From positions 1-64,000 of the forward strand of contig NZ_JAFCGY010000023.1 of the NCBI RefSeq assembly GCF_016836705.1: a DNA stretch of 64,000 bases, written 5' to 3'. The stretch comes from Mesorhizobium caraganae. GTDB lineage: Bacteria; Pseudomonadota; Alphaproteobacteria; Rhizobiales; Rhizobiaceae. Shown here one piece after another: positions 8,704-17,112 of the stretch. The notes below the pieces were generated by a model. It saw nothing but the letters and a program-made list of their open reading frames with translations. It did not search any database and was not told the origin of the DNA. The position numbers and the translations under genes were made by a program. The stretch's first letter is position 1, and each line of letters starts with the position of its first letter.

Positions 8704-9354
8704 ATGGATGCCGTCATCAAGAAGATCATGCCCCCCTCCGACTATCTGGACAAGCCGGTCACCGACAGACCGAGCGAAGCCGAGGTCGAGGCCGCCGTGC
8801 GCACGCTGTTGCGCTGGACCGGCGACAATCCGAACCGCGAAGGCCTGATCGACACGCCCAAGCGCGTCACCAAGGCCTACCTCGAAATGTTCAACGGCTA
8901 CGACATGTGCCCGGCCGAAGAACTTGGCCGCACCTTCGAGGAGGTCGCCGGCTATGACGATCTCGTCATCGTCAGGGACATCCAGTTCCATTCGCATTGC
9001 GAGCACCACATGGTGCCGATCATCGGCAAGGCGCATGTCGGCTATCTGCCGGACGGCAAGGTCGTCGGCCTGTCCAAGATTGCCCGCGTCGTCGATATCT
9101 TCGCCCATCGCCTGCAGACGCAGGAGGCCATGACCGCGCAGATCGCCGGCGTCATCCAGGACGTGCTCAATCCGCGCGGCGTCGCCGTGATGATCGAGGC
9201 CGAGCATATGTGCATGGCTATGCGCGGCATCCGCAAGCAGGGCTCCACCACGCTGACCTCCACCTTCACCGGCGTGTTCAAGGACACGCCCGAGGAACAG
9301 GTCCGTTTCGTCACCATGGTGCGCGGCCTCGGGGCCCCTCGTCGGCATCGCTAG
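8704..9354 (+). CDS. folE: GTP cyclohydrolase I
   Basis: It converts GTP to 7,8-dihydroneopterin triphosphate, the first step of folate and pterin synthesis, in the cytoplasm. The 216 residues contain the zinc site (SHCEHHMVP and EHMCMAMRGI), the GTP-binding region and the FxGxxHxGYxP-like stretch GKAHVGYLPDGKVVGLSK. The ATG at 8704 follows CGGGAGA; the longer open frame upstream is antisense to the scaffold gene. It is followed after 14 bases by hisI, so the two are probably co-transcribed. Confidence 0.95.
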   Translation: MDAVIKKIMPPSDYLDKPVTDRPSEAEVEAAVRTLLRWTGDNPNREGLIDTPKRVTKAYLEMFNGYDMCPAEELGRTFEEVAGYDDLVIVRDIQFHSHCEHHMVPIIGKAHVGYLPDGKVVGLSKIARVVDIFAHRLQTQEAMTAQIAGVIQDVLNPRGVAVMIEAEHMCMAMRGIRKQGSTTLTSTFTGVFKDTPEEQVRFVTMVRGLGAPRRHR

Positions 9355-9368
9355 ATCAAGGACCGGCG

Positions 9369-9827
9369 ATGTCGGCACTGGAATTCCCCAAAGCTCCATC
9401 GGACAAGAAGGCTCTGGAAGAAGGCGCGGTGTTTTCACCGCGCTTTGACGCCAGCGGTCTCGTCACCGTCGTGGTCACCGATACCGAAGACGGCATGCTC
9501 TTGATGGTCGCGCATATGAATGCGCAGGCGCTGGCGCTGACGCTGGAGACCGGCATCGCGCACTATTGGTCGCGCTCGCGCAACGCGCTGTGGAAGAAGG
9601 GCGAAACATCAGGCAATTTTCAGCATGTCGTCGAGATGCGCACCGACTGCGACCAGGACGCCTTATGGCTTCGCGTGAAAGTGTTGGGCCACGACGCAAC
9701 TTGTCACACCGGCCGGCGTTCATGTTTTTATCGGACGGTGGGGTTCAACGACGGCAAGGCAACGCTTGCCGACGACGGCAGCAAGCCGCTGTTCGATGCG
9801 GAAAAAACGTATCGGAAGCCTGCGTGA
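9369..9827 (+). CDS. hisI: Phosphoribosyl-AMP cyclohydrolase
   Basis: It opens the purine ring of phosphoribosyl-AMP in histidine biosynthesis. Visible landmarks are the start of the domain (GLVTVVVTDTEDGMLLMVAH), HYWSRSRNALWKKGETSGN, the metal-binding Asp cluster in RTDCDQDA, and the zinc-binding CHTGRRSCFY. At 152 residues it is the stand-alone hisI form without the hisE domain. It is closely coupled to folE, an arrangement seen in Rhizobiales. Confidence 0.95.
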   Translation: MSALEFPKAPSDKKALEEGAVFSPRFDASGLVTVVVTDTEDGMLLMVAHMNAQALALTLETGIAHYWSRSRNALWKKGETSGNFQHVVEMRTDCDQDALWLRVKVLGHDATCHTGRRSCFYRTVGFNDGKATLADDGSKPLFDAEKTYRKPA

Positions 9828-9908
9828 ACCATTCAACAGTCGCGAACCACTCATATTCACTATTTTCAAACGTCCTTCCTGTAGAACGGAAGCGGGACAA
9901 GGGAGATC

Positions 9909-10883
9909 ATGATGCTCGAATGGGCGTCATTGCGCAGCAGACCAGACGTGCGGGAGGCTAATGGCCCCTCATCGTCCGGCGGCGCGCCTGACCCGCAACC
10001 TGCGGGCAAGACCGGCATTTCGCTCGCCCTGGGCGGTGGCTGCGCACGCGGCTGGGCGCATATCGGCGTGCTGCGCGCGCTGGATGAGGCCGGCATCGAA
10101 GTCTCGATGATCGCCGGCACCTCGATCGGTGCACTGGTTGGCGGCTGCTACATTGCCGGCAAACTGGACGAGCTCGAGGAATTCGCCCGCAGCCTGACCA
10201 AGCGCCGCCTCTTCGGCCTGCTCGATCTCAATCTGCGCGGCAGCGGCCTGTTCGGCGGCATGAAACTGGACGCCAGGCTGCGCGAGCACATGGCCGGCAT
10301 CCGTTTCGAAGACCTGACGAAACCCTTCGTCGCCGTCGGTGCTGAAATCCGCACCGGCCATGAAATCTGGCTGTCGAGCGGCTCGCTGATCACCGCCATG
10401 CGAGCCTCCTATGCGCTGCCCGGCGTGTTCGAGCCGGTGAATTGCAACGGCCGCATCCTGGTCGACGGCGCGCTGGTCAACCCGGTCCCCGTCTCGGTCT
10501 GCCGCGCCTACGAGCAGCCGCTGGTCGTCGCGGTCAACCTTCACTACGATCTGTTCGGCCGCGCCGCCGTGATCAAGCACAGCGCCGGCGAATTGCTGAT
10601 CGAGAAGGATGCGCCTCGGCCAGGCCAGGCCGACCCCGACCACCAGGCGCACCAGACGCGCCTCGGCATCACCGGCGTCATGGTCGAGGCCTTTAACATC
10701 ATCCAGGACCGGATTTCGCGCGCGAGGCTGGCCGGCGATCCGCCCGACATGTCGCTGCAGCCGAAGCTCAGCCATATCGGCCTGACCGAATTCCACCGCG
10801 CCGACGAGGCCATCAGCCTCGGCTACCACGCGACGATGGCGCAGATCGGCGAGTTGAAGCGGCTGCAGACGGTTCTGGCTTAA
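9909..10883 (+). CDS. Patatin-like phospholipase family protein
   Basis: The 324-residue product has the patatin catalytic dyad: oxyanion-hole motif LALGGGCARGWAHIGVLRAL, nucleophile elbow GTSIGALVGG with the serine, and the Asp in LVDGALVNPVP. It should be a cytoplasmic or membrane-associated serine acyl hydrolase, of the RssA/YchK-like bacterial type. Either ATG at 9909 or 9912 fits AGGGAG just upstream. It converges on recJ with only 15 bases between the stops. Confidence 0.88.
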   Translation: MMLEWASLRSRPDVREANGPSSSGGAPDPQPAGKTGISLALGGGCARGWAHIGVLRALDEAGIEVSMIAGTSIGALVGGCYIAGKLDELEEFARSLTKRRLFGLLDLNLRGSGLFGGMKLDARLREHMAGIRFEDLTKPFVAVGAEIRTGHEIWLSSGSLITAMRASYALPGVFEPVNCNGRILVDGALVNPVPVSVCRAYEQPLVVAVNLHYDLFGRAAVIKHSAGELLIEKDAPRPGQADPDHQAHQTRLGITGVMVEAFNIIQDRISRARLAGDPPDMSLQPKLSHIGLTEFHRADEAISLGYHATMAQIGELKRLQTVLA

Positions 10884-10898
10884 ACCAATCCAGTAATC

Positions 10899-12683
10899 TC
10901 AGGCCTTGGCCGCATCGCTGATGCGAAACTGCACCGACCGGTTGCCGTTCCAGTAATTGCCCGACAACGAACCGGCGACATGGATCGTCTTGCCCCGGTT
11001 CTTGAACAGGAATTCGCCGAGCGCGGTATCGACCGCGCGAAAGGCGATCGCCTGGATGCGGCCGCCGCTCTCCGACTGCAGGTCGGCGCGGATGTGGTTG
11101 GTGCCGACTGTGCGCGCGTCGGCCAGCCGGTGGCGTGGCAGCGCGAACACCGGCGCGACATGGCCGGCCCCGAACGGACCGGCCTTCTCCAGTGCATCGA
11201 GCAGGCTCAATGTCGCCCCTTCGGCGGCGAGCGCACCGTCTATGGCCAGGCTTTCCTCGTCCTGCAGGCGGAACACCTCGGCCGCCGCGCGCTCCTCGAA
11301 GAAGGCTCTGAGTTCACCGAGTTTTGCGCGCTCCACCGTGATACCGGCCGCCATGCCATGGCCGCCGCCCTTGACGATCAGTCCGGCATCGGCCGCCTCG
11401 CGCACCAGCCGTCCGAGGTCGAAGCCCGACACCGAACGACCAGAGCCGGTGCCGATGCCATTGGCGTTGAAGGCGATGGCGAAGGCAGGCCGGCGTGTAT
11501 GATCCTTCAGCCGCGAGGCGATCAGGCCGACAATGCCTGGATGCCAATTGGTGCTGGCGGTGACGATGATGGCCGGGCCATTGCCGCCGGCAAGCTCGGC
11601 GTCGGCCTCGGCGCGCGCCGCGGCCAGCATCTCCAGCTCCATCTGCTGGCGTTCCTGGTTGAGCCGGTCGAGCGTCTCGGCAATCGTGCCTGCCTCGACC
11701 GGATCGTCGGTGGCGAGCAGCCGGCTGCCAAGGGCTGCGTCGCCGATGCGGCCGCCGGCATTGATGCGCGGCCCGATCAGATAGGCGAGATGAAAGGTGC
11801 TGATCGGCTCGCCGATGCGCGATACCCGCGCCAGGGCGGCCAGCCCCTCATTCTTCTGCTGGCGCGCCATCTGCAGCCCCTTAACCACGAAGGCGCGGTT
11901 GACGCCGATGAGCGGGACGACGTCGCAGACGGTCGCCAGCGCCGCGAGATCAAGCAGCGACAGCAGGTCCGGCTGCGCGGCATCGGGCAAGCGGCTGCGC
12001 AGGATCCTGGCTGTCTGCACCAGGGCGAGGAAGACGACACCGGCTGCGCACAAATGGCCCTGTCCGGAAAGATCGTCCTCGCGATTGGGATTGACGACCG
12101 CGGTCGCTTCCGGCAGCGCGCCACCGACCTGATGGTGGTCGAGCACCACCACATCGGCGCCTGCGGCTTTGGCCGCGTCGATGGAAACGGCGCTGTTGGT
12201 GCCGCAATCGACGGTGACGATCAGCGTCGCGCCACGCGAGACCAGTTCGCGCATGGCCTCCGGATTGGGGCCATATCCCTCGAAGATGCGGTCCGGAATG
12301 TAGATTTCAGACGGCACCGAGAAATGCGCCAGGAAGCGCTTGAGCAGCGCCGACGAGGCGGCGCCGTCGACATCGTAGTCGCCGAAGATCGCCACCTTTT
12401 CCTTGGCCATGACCGCTTCGGCGATACGAGCGGCGGCCTTGTCCATGTCGGTCAGCGAGGCCGGATCCGGCAACAGGTCGCGGATCGTCGGATCGAGGAA
12501 GCGCTCGGCATGGTCGGCGGTGACGCCGCGCCCGGCCAGCACGCGCGCGACAATGTCGGGCACGCCGTGGCCCTGCGCGATGGCAAGCGCCGTCATGTCC
12601 TGCCGCTCGCTCAACCGGTGTTCCCAGGAAACACCGGTCGCGGACTGCCTGACATCGAGGAAAAGGCGTTTGTCGCCCGTCAT
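10899..12683 (-). CDS. recJ: Single-stranded-DNA-specific exonuclease RecJ
   Basis: A 5'-3' single-strand exonuclease of recombination and mismatch repair. DHH-family motifs are in order: FGDYDVDGAASSALL (motif I), VDCGT, VVLDHHQVGG (the DHH motif), then the GPRINAGGRIGDA block and the DHHA1 segment with KGGGHGMAAGITV. A C-terminal OB-fold follows. The length of 594 residues is normal. It is followed on the same strand by no close gene (convergent with the patatin) and preceded by glpX, the usual order in Rhizobiales. Confidence 0.95.
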   Translation of the reverse strand: MTGDKRLFLDVRQSATGVSWEHRLSERQDMTALAIAQGHGVPDIVARVLAGRGVTADHAERFLDPTIRDLLPDPASLTDMDKAAARIAEAVMAKEKVAIFGDYDVDGAASSALLKRFLAHFSVPSEIYIPDRIFEGYGPNPEAMRELVSRGATLIVTVDCGTNSAVSIDAAKAAGADVVVLDHHQVGGALPEATAVVNPNREDDLSGQGHLCAAGVVFLALVQTARILRSRLPDAAQPDLLSLLDLAALATVCDVVPLIGVNRAFVVKGLQMARQQKNEGLAALARVSRIGEPISTFHLAYLIGPRINAGGRIGDAALGSRLLATDDPVEAGTIAETLDRLNQERQQMELEMLAAARAEADAELAGGNGPAIIVTASTNWHPGIVGLIASRLKDHTRRPAFAIAFNANGIGTGSGRSVSGFDLGRLVREAADAGLIVKGGGHGMAAGITVERAKLGELRAFFEERAAAEVFRLQDEESLAIDGALAAEGATLSLLDALEKAGPFGAGHVAPVFALPRHRLADARTVGTNHIRADLQSESGGRIQAIAFRAVDTALGEFLFKNRGKTIHVAGSLSGNYWNGNRSVQFRISDAAKA

Positions 12684-12743
12684 AGGAGGGGTCGTCTGCA
12701 GATTGTCATTTCCGGCAATATGCGACGGCTAAACAGGAAAGTC

Positions 12744-13727
12744 TCAAAACTTTTCCAGATCCTGGTGACGCGCCTTGATCTCGCGCACGGTACGCGAAGA
12801 CGAGCGCAGCACGATGGTGTGCGTGGTGATGTAGTTGCCGCCGAACTTGACACCGGCCAACATGTTGCCGTCGGTGACCCCGGTCGCCGCAAACAGTACG
12901 TCGCCGCGCGCCATGTCCTCGGCGCGATAGACCCGCTTCGGATCGGCAATGCCCATTTTTGCCGCGCGCGCCACTTTTTCCGCTATGTCGAGGATCAACC
13001 GGCCCTGCATCTGGCCGCCGGTGCAGCGCAGCGCTGCCGCTGCCAGCACGCCTTCCGGCGCACCGCCGGTGCCGAGATAGATGTCGATGCCGGTCTCTTC
13101 CGGATCGGTGGTGTGGATAACGCCGGCGACATCGCCGTCGCCGATCAGCCGGATCGCAGCACCCGTGGCACGCACCGCTTCGATCAGCCTTCCATGGCGC
13201 GGCCGGTCGAGGATGCAAGCAGTGATTTCGGAGACCGCGACACCCTTGGCCTTAGCCAGGCTGGCGATGTTTTCGGCCGGCGAGGCATCGATGTCGATGA
13301 CGCCTTCGGCATAGCCCGGGCCGATGGCGATCTTGTCCATGTAGACATCGGGGGCAAACAACAGGCTGCCCTTTTCGGCAATGGCGATGACGGCCAATGC
13401 GTTGGGCAGGTTCTTGGCGCAGATCGTCGTGCCTTCGAGCGGATCGAGCGCGATATCGACCGCCGGACCTTTGCCGCTGCCGACCTCCTCGCCGATATAG
13501 AGCATCGGCGCCTCGTCGCGTTCGCCCTCGCCGATCACCACCGTGCCCTTTATGGCGAGGCGATTGAGCTCCTGGCGCATGGCGTCGACGGCGGCCTGGT
13601 CGGCGGCCTTTTCATCGCCGCGCCCGCGCAGTCTGGCGGCCGCGACCGCGGCGCGCTCGGTGACGCGCACGACTTCCATGGTGAGTATCCGGTCGAGACC
13701 GGCGACAATGTTCTGGGCCACATTCAT
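12744..13727 (-). CDS. glpX: Class II fructose-1,6-bisphosphatase
   Basis: It dephosphorylates fructose-1,6-bisphosphate in gluconeogenesis. The GlpX-type metal motifs are clear: GEGERDEAPMLYIGEEVG and DPLEGTTICAKN, followed by TGGAPEGVLAAAALRC. The start at 13727 (MNVAQNIVAGLDRILTMEVV) matches family N-termini and follows AGGA; the frame is open eight codons further. It belongs to the glycolysis-independent, lithium-sensitive class rather than the Fbp class. It is transcribed in the same direction as hom, recJ and the aminotransferase gene. Confidence 0.95.
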   Translation of the reverse strand: MNVAQNIVAGLDRILTMEVVRVTERAAVAAARLRGRGDEKAADQAAVDAMRQELNRLAIKGTVVIGEGERDEAPMLYIGEEVGSGKGPAVDIALDPLEGTTICAKNLPNALAVIAIAEKGSLLFAPDVYMDKIAIGPGYAEGVIDIDASPAENIASLAKAKGVAVSEITACILDRPRHGRLIEAVRATGAAIRLIGDGDVAGVIHTTDPEETGIDIYLGTGGAPEGVLAAAALRCTGGQMQGRLILDIAEKVARAAKMGIADPKRVYRAEDMARGDVLFAATGVTDGNMLAGVKFGGNYITTHTIVLRSSSRTVREIKARHQDLEKF

Positions 13728-13873
13728 CGGGAGAAATCCTCGTTCACACACGCCTCCGCCAGGGGCGCGCTTCTTGTGTCAAAGCTCCATGACAAGGGCA
13801 AGACTGGCTGCGTCAATTTTTCGAAATCGCAGCAATATCAATCGATTAAAGAGGAAAGATGACTTCCTCAAAA

Positions 13874-13918
13874 GCAATTCCAGGAAAAGAGCAAGGCGGT
13901 TTTCCGTCCGGAATTGCG
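13874..13918 (+). repeat. Palindromic intergenic repeat, copy 1
   Basis: The element begins GCAATTCCAGGAAAA and ends TTTTCCGTCCGGAATTGCG, so nested inverted arms GCAATTCC/GGAATTGC and GGAAAA/TTTTCC surround a GC-rich centre. Related copies are at 27320-27388 and, in the opposite orientation, 34740-34780. It lies between hom and glpX. Confidence 0.7.
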
Positions 13919-13933
13919 TCAAACAAAAAGAGG

Positions 13934-15247
13934 CTACCCAGCCCGCTCGATGCGGATGACCTGCGGCTTGTCTGTGAGATGGCCGTCCTTGGTGATGCCG
14001 TCGACAGCCTTGCGCACCGCCGCTTCGGTCGTCTCGTGGGTGACCAGGATCACTGTCTTCTGCGCATCGGTTTCCGGCCCGGCCGCGTGCTGGACGATCG
14101 ATTCCAGCGAAATATCATTGTCGGCCATGCGCTTGGCGATTGCGGCAAAGACGCCGATGCGGTCATGCACGGTCAGCCGGATGAAATAGCCGCCGGCATG
14201 GCTGCGCATCTGCGCCTTCTTGTAGGGGCGCAATTCCTTGGCCGGCAGACCGAACACCGGACCGTGCTGGAAGCCCGGCCGGCTCTTGGCGATGTCGGCG
14301 ATGTCGCCGACCACCGCCGAGGCGGTCGCATTGCCGCCGGCGCCGGGGCCGGAGAGCAGGAGTTCGCCCAGAATGTCGGTTTCGATCGCCACCGCATTGG
14401 TCACGCCGTGCACCTGCGCGATCACCGAGGCGGTCGGCACCATGGTCGGGTGCACGCGCTGCTCGATGCCGCTGTCGGTGCGCTGCGCGACGCCAAGCAG
14501 TTTTATCCGGTAGCCGAGATCGCCGGCGGCGCGGATATCGGCCTGGCTGATGTTGGAAATGCCTTCCATGTAGATGTCGTTAGCGGCGATCCTGGTACCG
14601 AAGGCCAGGCTGGTCAGGATCGACAGTTTGTGCGCCGTATCATGGCCCTCGATGTCGAAGGTCGGATCGGCCTCGGCATAGCCCAGCCGCTGCGCGTCCT
14701 TCAGGCACTCGTCGAAGGAAATGCCCTCGGCCTCCATACGGGTCAGGATGTAATTGCAGGTCCCGTTGAGGATGCCGAAGACGCGGGTCACCGAATTGCC
14801 GGCCATCGCCTCGCGCATCGTCTTGATGACCGGGATGCCACCGGCGACCGCCGCCTCGTAGTTGAGCAGCACGCCCTTCTTCTCGGCGATTTCGGCCAAC
14901 GCCACGCCGTGCTTGGCCAGCAGCGCCTTGTTGGCGGTGACGACATGGCGCCCAGCCTCAAGCGCTGCCTTGACCGACGAGCGCGCCGGCCCTTCGTCGC
15001 CGCCGATCAGTTCCACGAAGACGTCGATGTCGGCGGTCTGCGCCATCTTGACCGGATCGTCGAACCATTTGGCGGCGCCGAGATCGACGCCGCGATCGCG
15101 CTTGGCATCGCGGGCCGAAACGGCTGATACAACGACGTCACGGCCGCACTGGCGCGTCAGTTCGGCCGCCTTGTCGCGCAGCACGCGCGCCACCGAAGCG
15201 CCGACGGTGCCGAGACCCGCAATTCCAACACGCAACGCTTCAGCCAT
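13934..15247 (-). CDS. hom: Homoserine dehydrogenase
   Basis: It reduces aspartate semialdehyde to homoserine for threonine and methionine synthesis. The 437 residues show the NAD(P) motif GLGTVGASVARVL, the catalytic region with LNGTCNYILTRME and YAEADPTFDIEGHDTAHK, and a C-terminal ACT domain (VHDRIGVFAAIAKRMADNDI) that usually mediates feedback control by threonine. It is separated by 48 bases from the aminotransferase gene upstream and probably shares its transcript. Confidence 0.96.
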   Translation of the reverse strand: MAEALRVGIAGLGTVGASVARVLRDKAAELTRQCGRDVVVSAVSARDAKRDRGVDLGAAKWFDDPVKMAQTADIDVFVELIGGDEGPARSSVKAALEAGRHVVTANKALLAKHGVALAEIAEKKGVLLNYEAAVAGGIPVIKTMREAMAGNSVTRVFGILNGTCNYILTRMEAEGISFDECLKDAQRLGYAEADPTFDIEGHDTAHKLSILTSLAFGTRIAANDIYMEGISNISQADIRAAGDLGYRIKLLGVAQRTDSGIEQRVHPTMVPTASVIAQVHGVTNAVAIETDILGELLLSGPGAGGNATASAVVGDIADIAKSRPGFQHGPVFGLPAKELRPYKKAQMRSHAGGYFIRLTVHDRIGVFAAIAKRMADNDISLESIVQHAAGPETDAQKTVILVTHETTEAAVRKAVDGITKDGHLTDKPQVIRIERAG

Positions 15248-15295
15248 GTCCGGCGACGCCCCTCAAACTCTGCTCAATTAAGATGTGCGACGACC

Positions 15296-16513
15296 TCAGC
15301 GATGCGCGGCGAGCGGCACCACATTGTTCGGCTGCTTGGCGCTGGACGCCAGAAAGCGCTTGATGTTGCGCGCCGCCTGACGGATCCGGTGCTCGTTTTC
15401 GACCAGTGCGATGCGCACATGATCGTCGCCATGCTCGCCGAAGCCGATGCCCGGCGCCACAGCCACGTCGGCGTGCTCGATCAGCAGCTTGGAGAATTCG
15501 AGCGAGCCTAGATGCTTGAACGGCTCCGGGATCGGCGCCCAAGCAAACATCGAGGCCGCTGGTGCGGGAATGGTCCAGCCGGCGCGGCTGAAGGCGTCGA
15601 CCATGACGTCGCGGCGCTTCAGATAGACCTCGCGCACTTCGGCGATGTCGGCGCCGTCGCCATTGAGCGCATATGCCGCCGCCACCTGGATCGGCGTGAA
15701 CGCGCCGTAGTCGAGATAGGACTTCACCCGCGTCAGCGCCGAAATCAGCCGCTCATTGCCGACCGCAAAGCCCATCCGCCATCCGGGCATGGAGAAGGTC
15801 TTCGACATCGAAGTGAACTCGACGCAGACATCGATGGCGCCCGGCACCTGCAGCACCGAAGGCGGCGGGTTGCCGTCGAAGTAGATCTCCGAATAGGCAA
15901 GGTCCGACAGGATGATGATGTCGTTCTTCTTGGCGAAGGCGACGACGTCCTTGTAGAAATCGAGCGAGGCGACCAGTGCCGTCGGGTTCGACGGATAGTT
16001 GAGGATCAGGGCCAGCGGCTTCGGGATCGAATGGCGGACACCGCGCTCGAGCGCCGGAATGAAGCCATCATCCGGCTCGACCTGCAGCGAACGGATGACG
16101 CCGCCCGACATGATGAAGCCGAAAGCGTGGATCGGATAGGTCGGGTTGGGGCACAGGATCACGTCGCCGGGCGCGGTGATCGCCTGCGCCATGTTGGCGA
16201 AGCCTTCCTTCGATCCGAGCGTGGCCACCACCTGCGTGTCGGGATTGAGCTTCACGCCGAAGCGGCGCTGATAGTAGGCGGCCTGGGCGCGGCGCAGACC
16301 GGGAATGCCGCGCGATGAGGAATAGCGATGCGTGCGCGGATCGCGCACCACTTCGCACAATTTGTCGACGATCGCCTTCGGCGTCGGCAGGTCCGGATTG
16401 CCCATGCCAAGGTCGATAATGTCGGCGCCGCGCGAACGGGCATTGGCCTTCAGCCGGTTGACCTGCTCGAACACGTAGGGCGGAAGCCGGCGGACCTTGT
16501 GAAATTCTTCCAT
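15296..16513 (-). CDS. Class I/II PLP-dependent aminotransferase (AlaC / LL-diaminopimelate aminotransferase-like)
   Basis: This fold-type I aminotransferase of 405 residues starts MEEFHKVRRLPPYVFEQVN and has GMGNPDLPTP, the PNPTYPIH block, YPSNPTA, and the PLP-lysine motif SMSKTFSMPGWRMGF. This N-terminus and pattern belong to the AlaC-like group that is often annotated as alanine or LL-diaminopimelate aminotransferase. Position immediately upstream of hom fits an aspartate-family role, but the substrate is not established by sequence. Confidence 0.88.
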   Translation of the reverse strand: MEEFHKVRRLPPYVFEQVNRLKANARSRGADIIDLGMGNPDLPTPKAIVDKLCEVVRDPRTHRYSSSRGIPGLRRAQAAYYQRRFGVKLNPDTQVVATLGSKEGFANMAQAITAPGDVILCPNPTYPIHAFGFIMSGGVIRSLQVEPDDGFIPALERGVRHSIPKPLALILNYPSNPTALVASLDFYKDVVAFAKKNDIIILSDLAYSEIYFDGNPPPSVLQVPGAIDVCVEFTSMSKTFSMPGWRMGFAVGNERLISALTRVKSYLDYGAFTPIQVAAAYALNGDGADIAEVREVYLKRRDVMVDAFSRAGWTIPAPAASMFAWAPIPEPFKHLGSLEFSKLLIEHADVAVAPGIGFGEHGDDHVRIALVENEHRIRQAARNIKRFLASSAKQPNNVVPLAAHR

Positions 16514-16604
16514 GTCAGTTCCAGACGATTAGAATTGGCTTTGGCAGAGTTGGTTTGGCAAAGCGGACCTTGGCAAAGGTGGGCTTTCGGCGCGCCATAT
16601 AGCC

Positions 16605-17015
16605 CTATTTGCAGGTAGGGTCGAGGGCGGGATCGCATTTGGCCTCGATCTGTTTCAGCGTGTCCTTGCCATGGTTCTTCGCCAGCGAGTTCAGCGCCGC
16701 CGGGCTGGTGGACGGGACACCGCCGCCGCCCTTGCCCGCCTGCGCCTGCTGTTCGCCCTTCAGCAGGGCAAGCTTGGCCTGGGTCTCCTCAGGCGTGAGC
16801 TGCTTTGCCGCCACCTGGGGCGGGATGTTCAGATTGGGGTAGGAGCCGGTGTCCTGCGCGCCCTGTGTCAGGCCGACATTCATCCCGTTGCCGGTGTTGG
16901 CGCTGGTGCAGCCGCCTGCTGCCAACAGCCCTGGCGCCAGAAAAGCTGTCGCAACAGCGATGCGGCAAAAGCGGCCTGCCCCCGAAAAAATGGTCTTGCC
17001 GGTGTTAATCGTCAT
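16605..17015 (-). CDS. Small predicted lipoprotein
   Basis: The ATG at 17015 follows AGGAAA and starts a signal sequence ending in a lipobox-like LLAAGGC; the mature part would begin at that Cys. The 136 residues contain ANTGNGMNVGLTQG and a Pro/Gln/Lys-rich helix-prone centre, ending in KCDPALDPTCK. I do not recognise a characterised family; it resembles the poorly described exported lipoproteins of Rhizobiales. It is divergent from phaC with 97 bases between the starts. Confidence 0.7.
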   Translation of the reverse strand: MTINTGKTIFSGAGRFCRIAVATAFLAPGLLAAGGCTSANTGNGMNVGLTQGAQDTGSYPNLNIPPQVAAKQLTPEETQAKLALLKGEQQAQAGKGGGGVPSTSPAALNSLAKNHGKDTLKQIEAKCDPALDPTCK

Positions 17016-17112
17016 ATTGTTTTCCTGGCAGCCGGGGTACAGCTCATTGGACCCGGTCAGATGTCCCATGATAATATGTCAAGAAAACGCCTCGGGAGGA
17101 ACCCCGCGAGCC

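Noticed and set aside
10980..13862. A 960-codon open frame on the plus strand
   Set aside because: It lies antisense to recJ and glpX, both with full catalytic motifs, and its translation has no recognisable domain. Long antisense frames are expected in GC-rich DNA.
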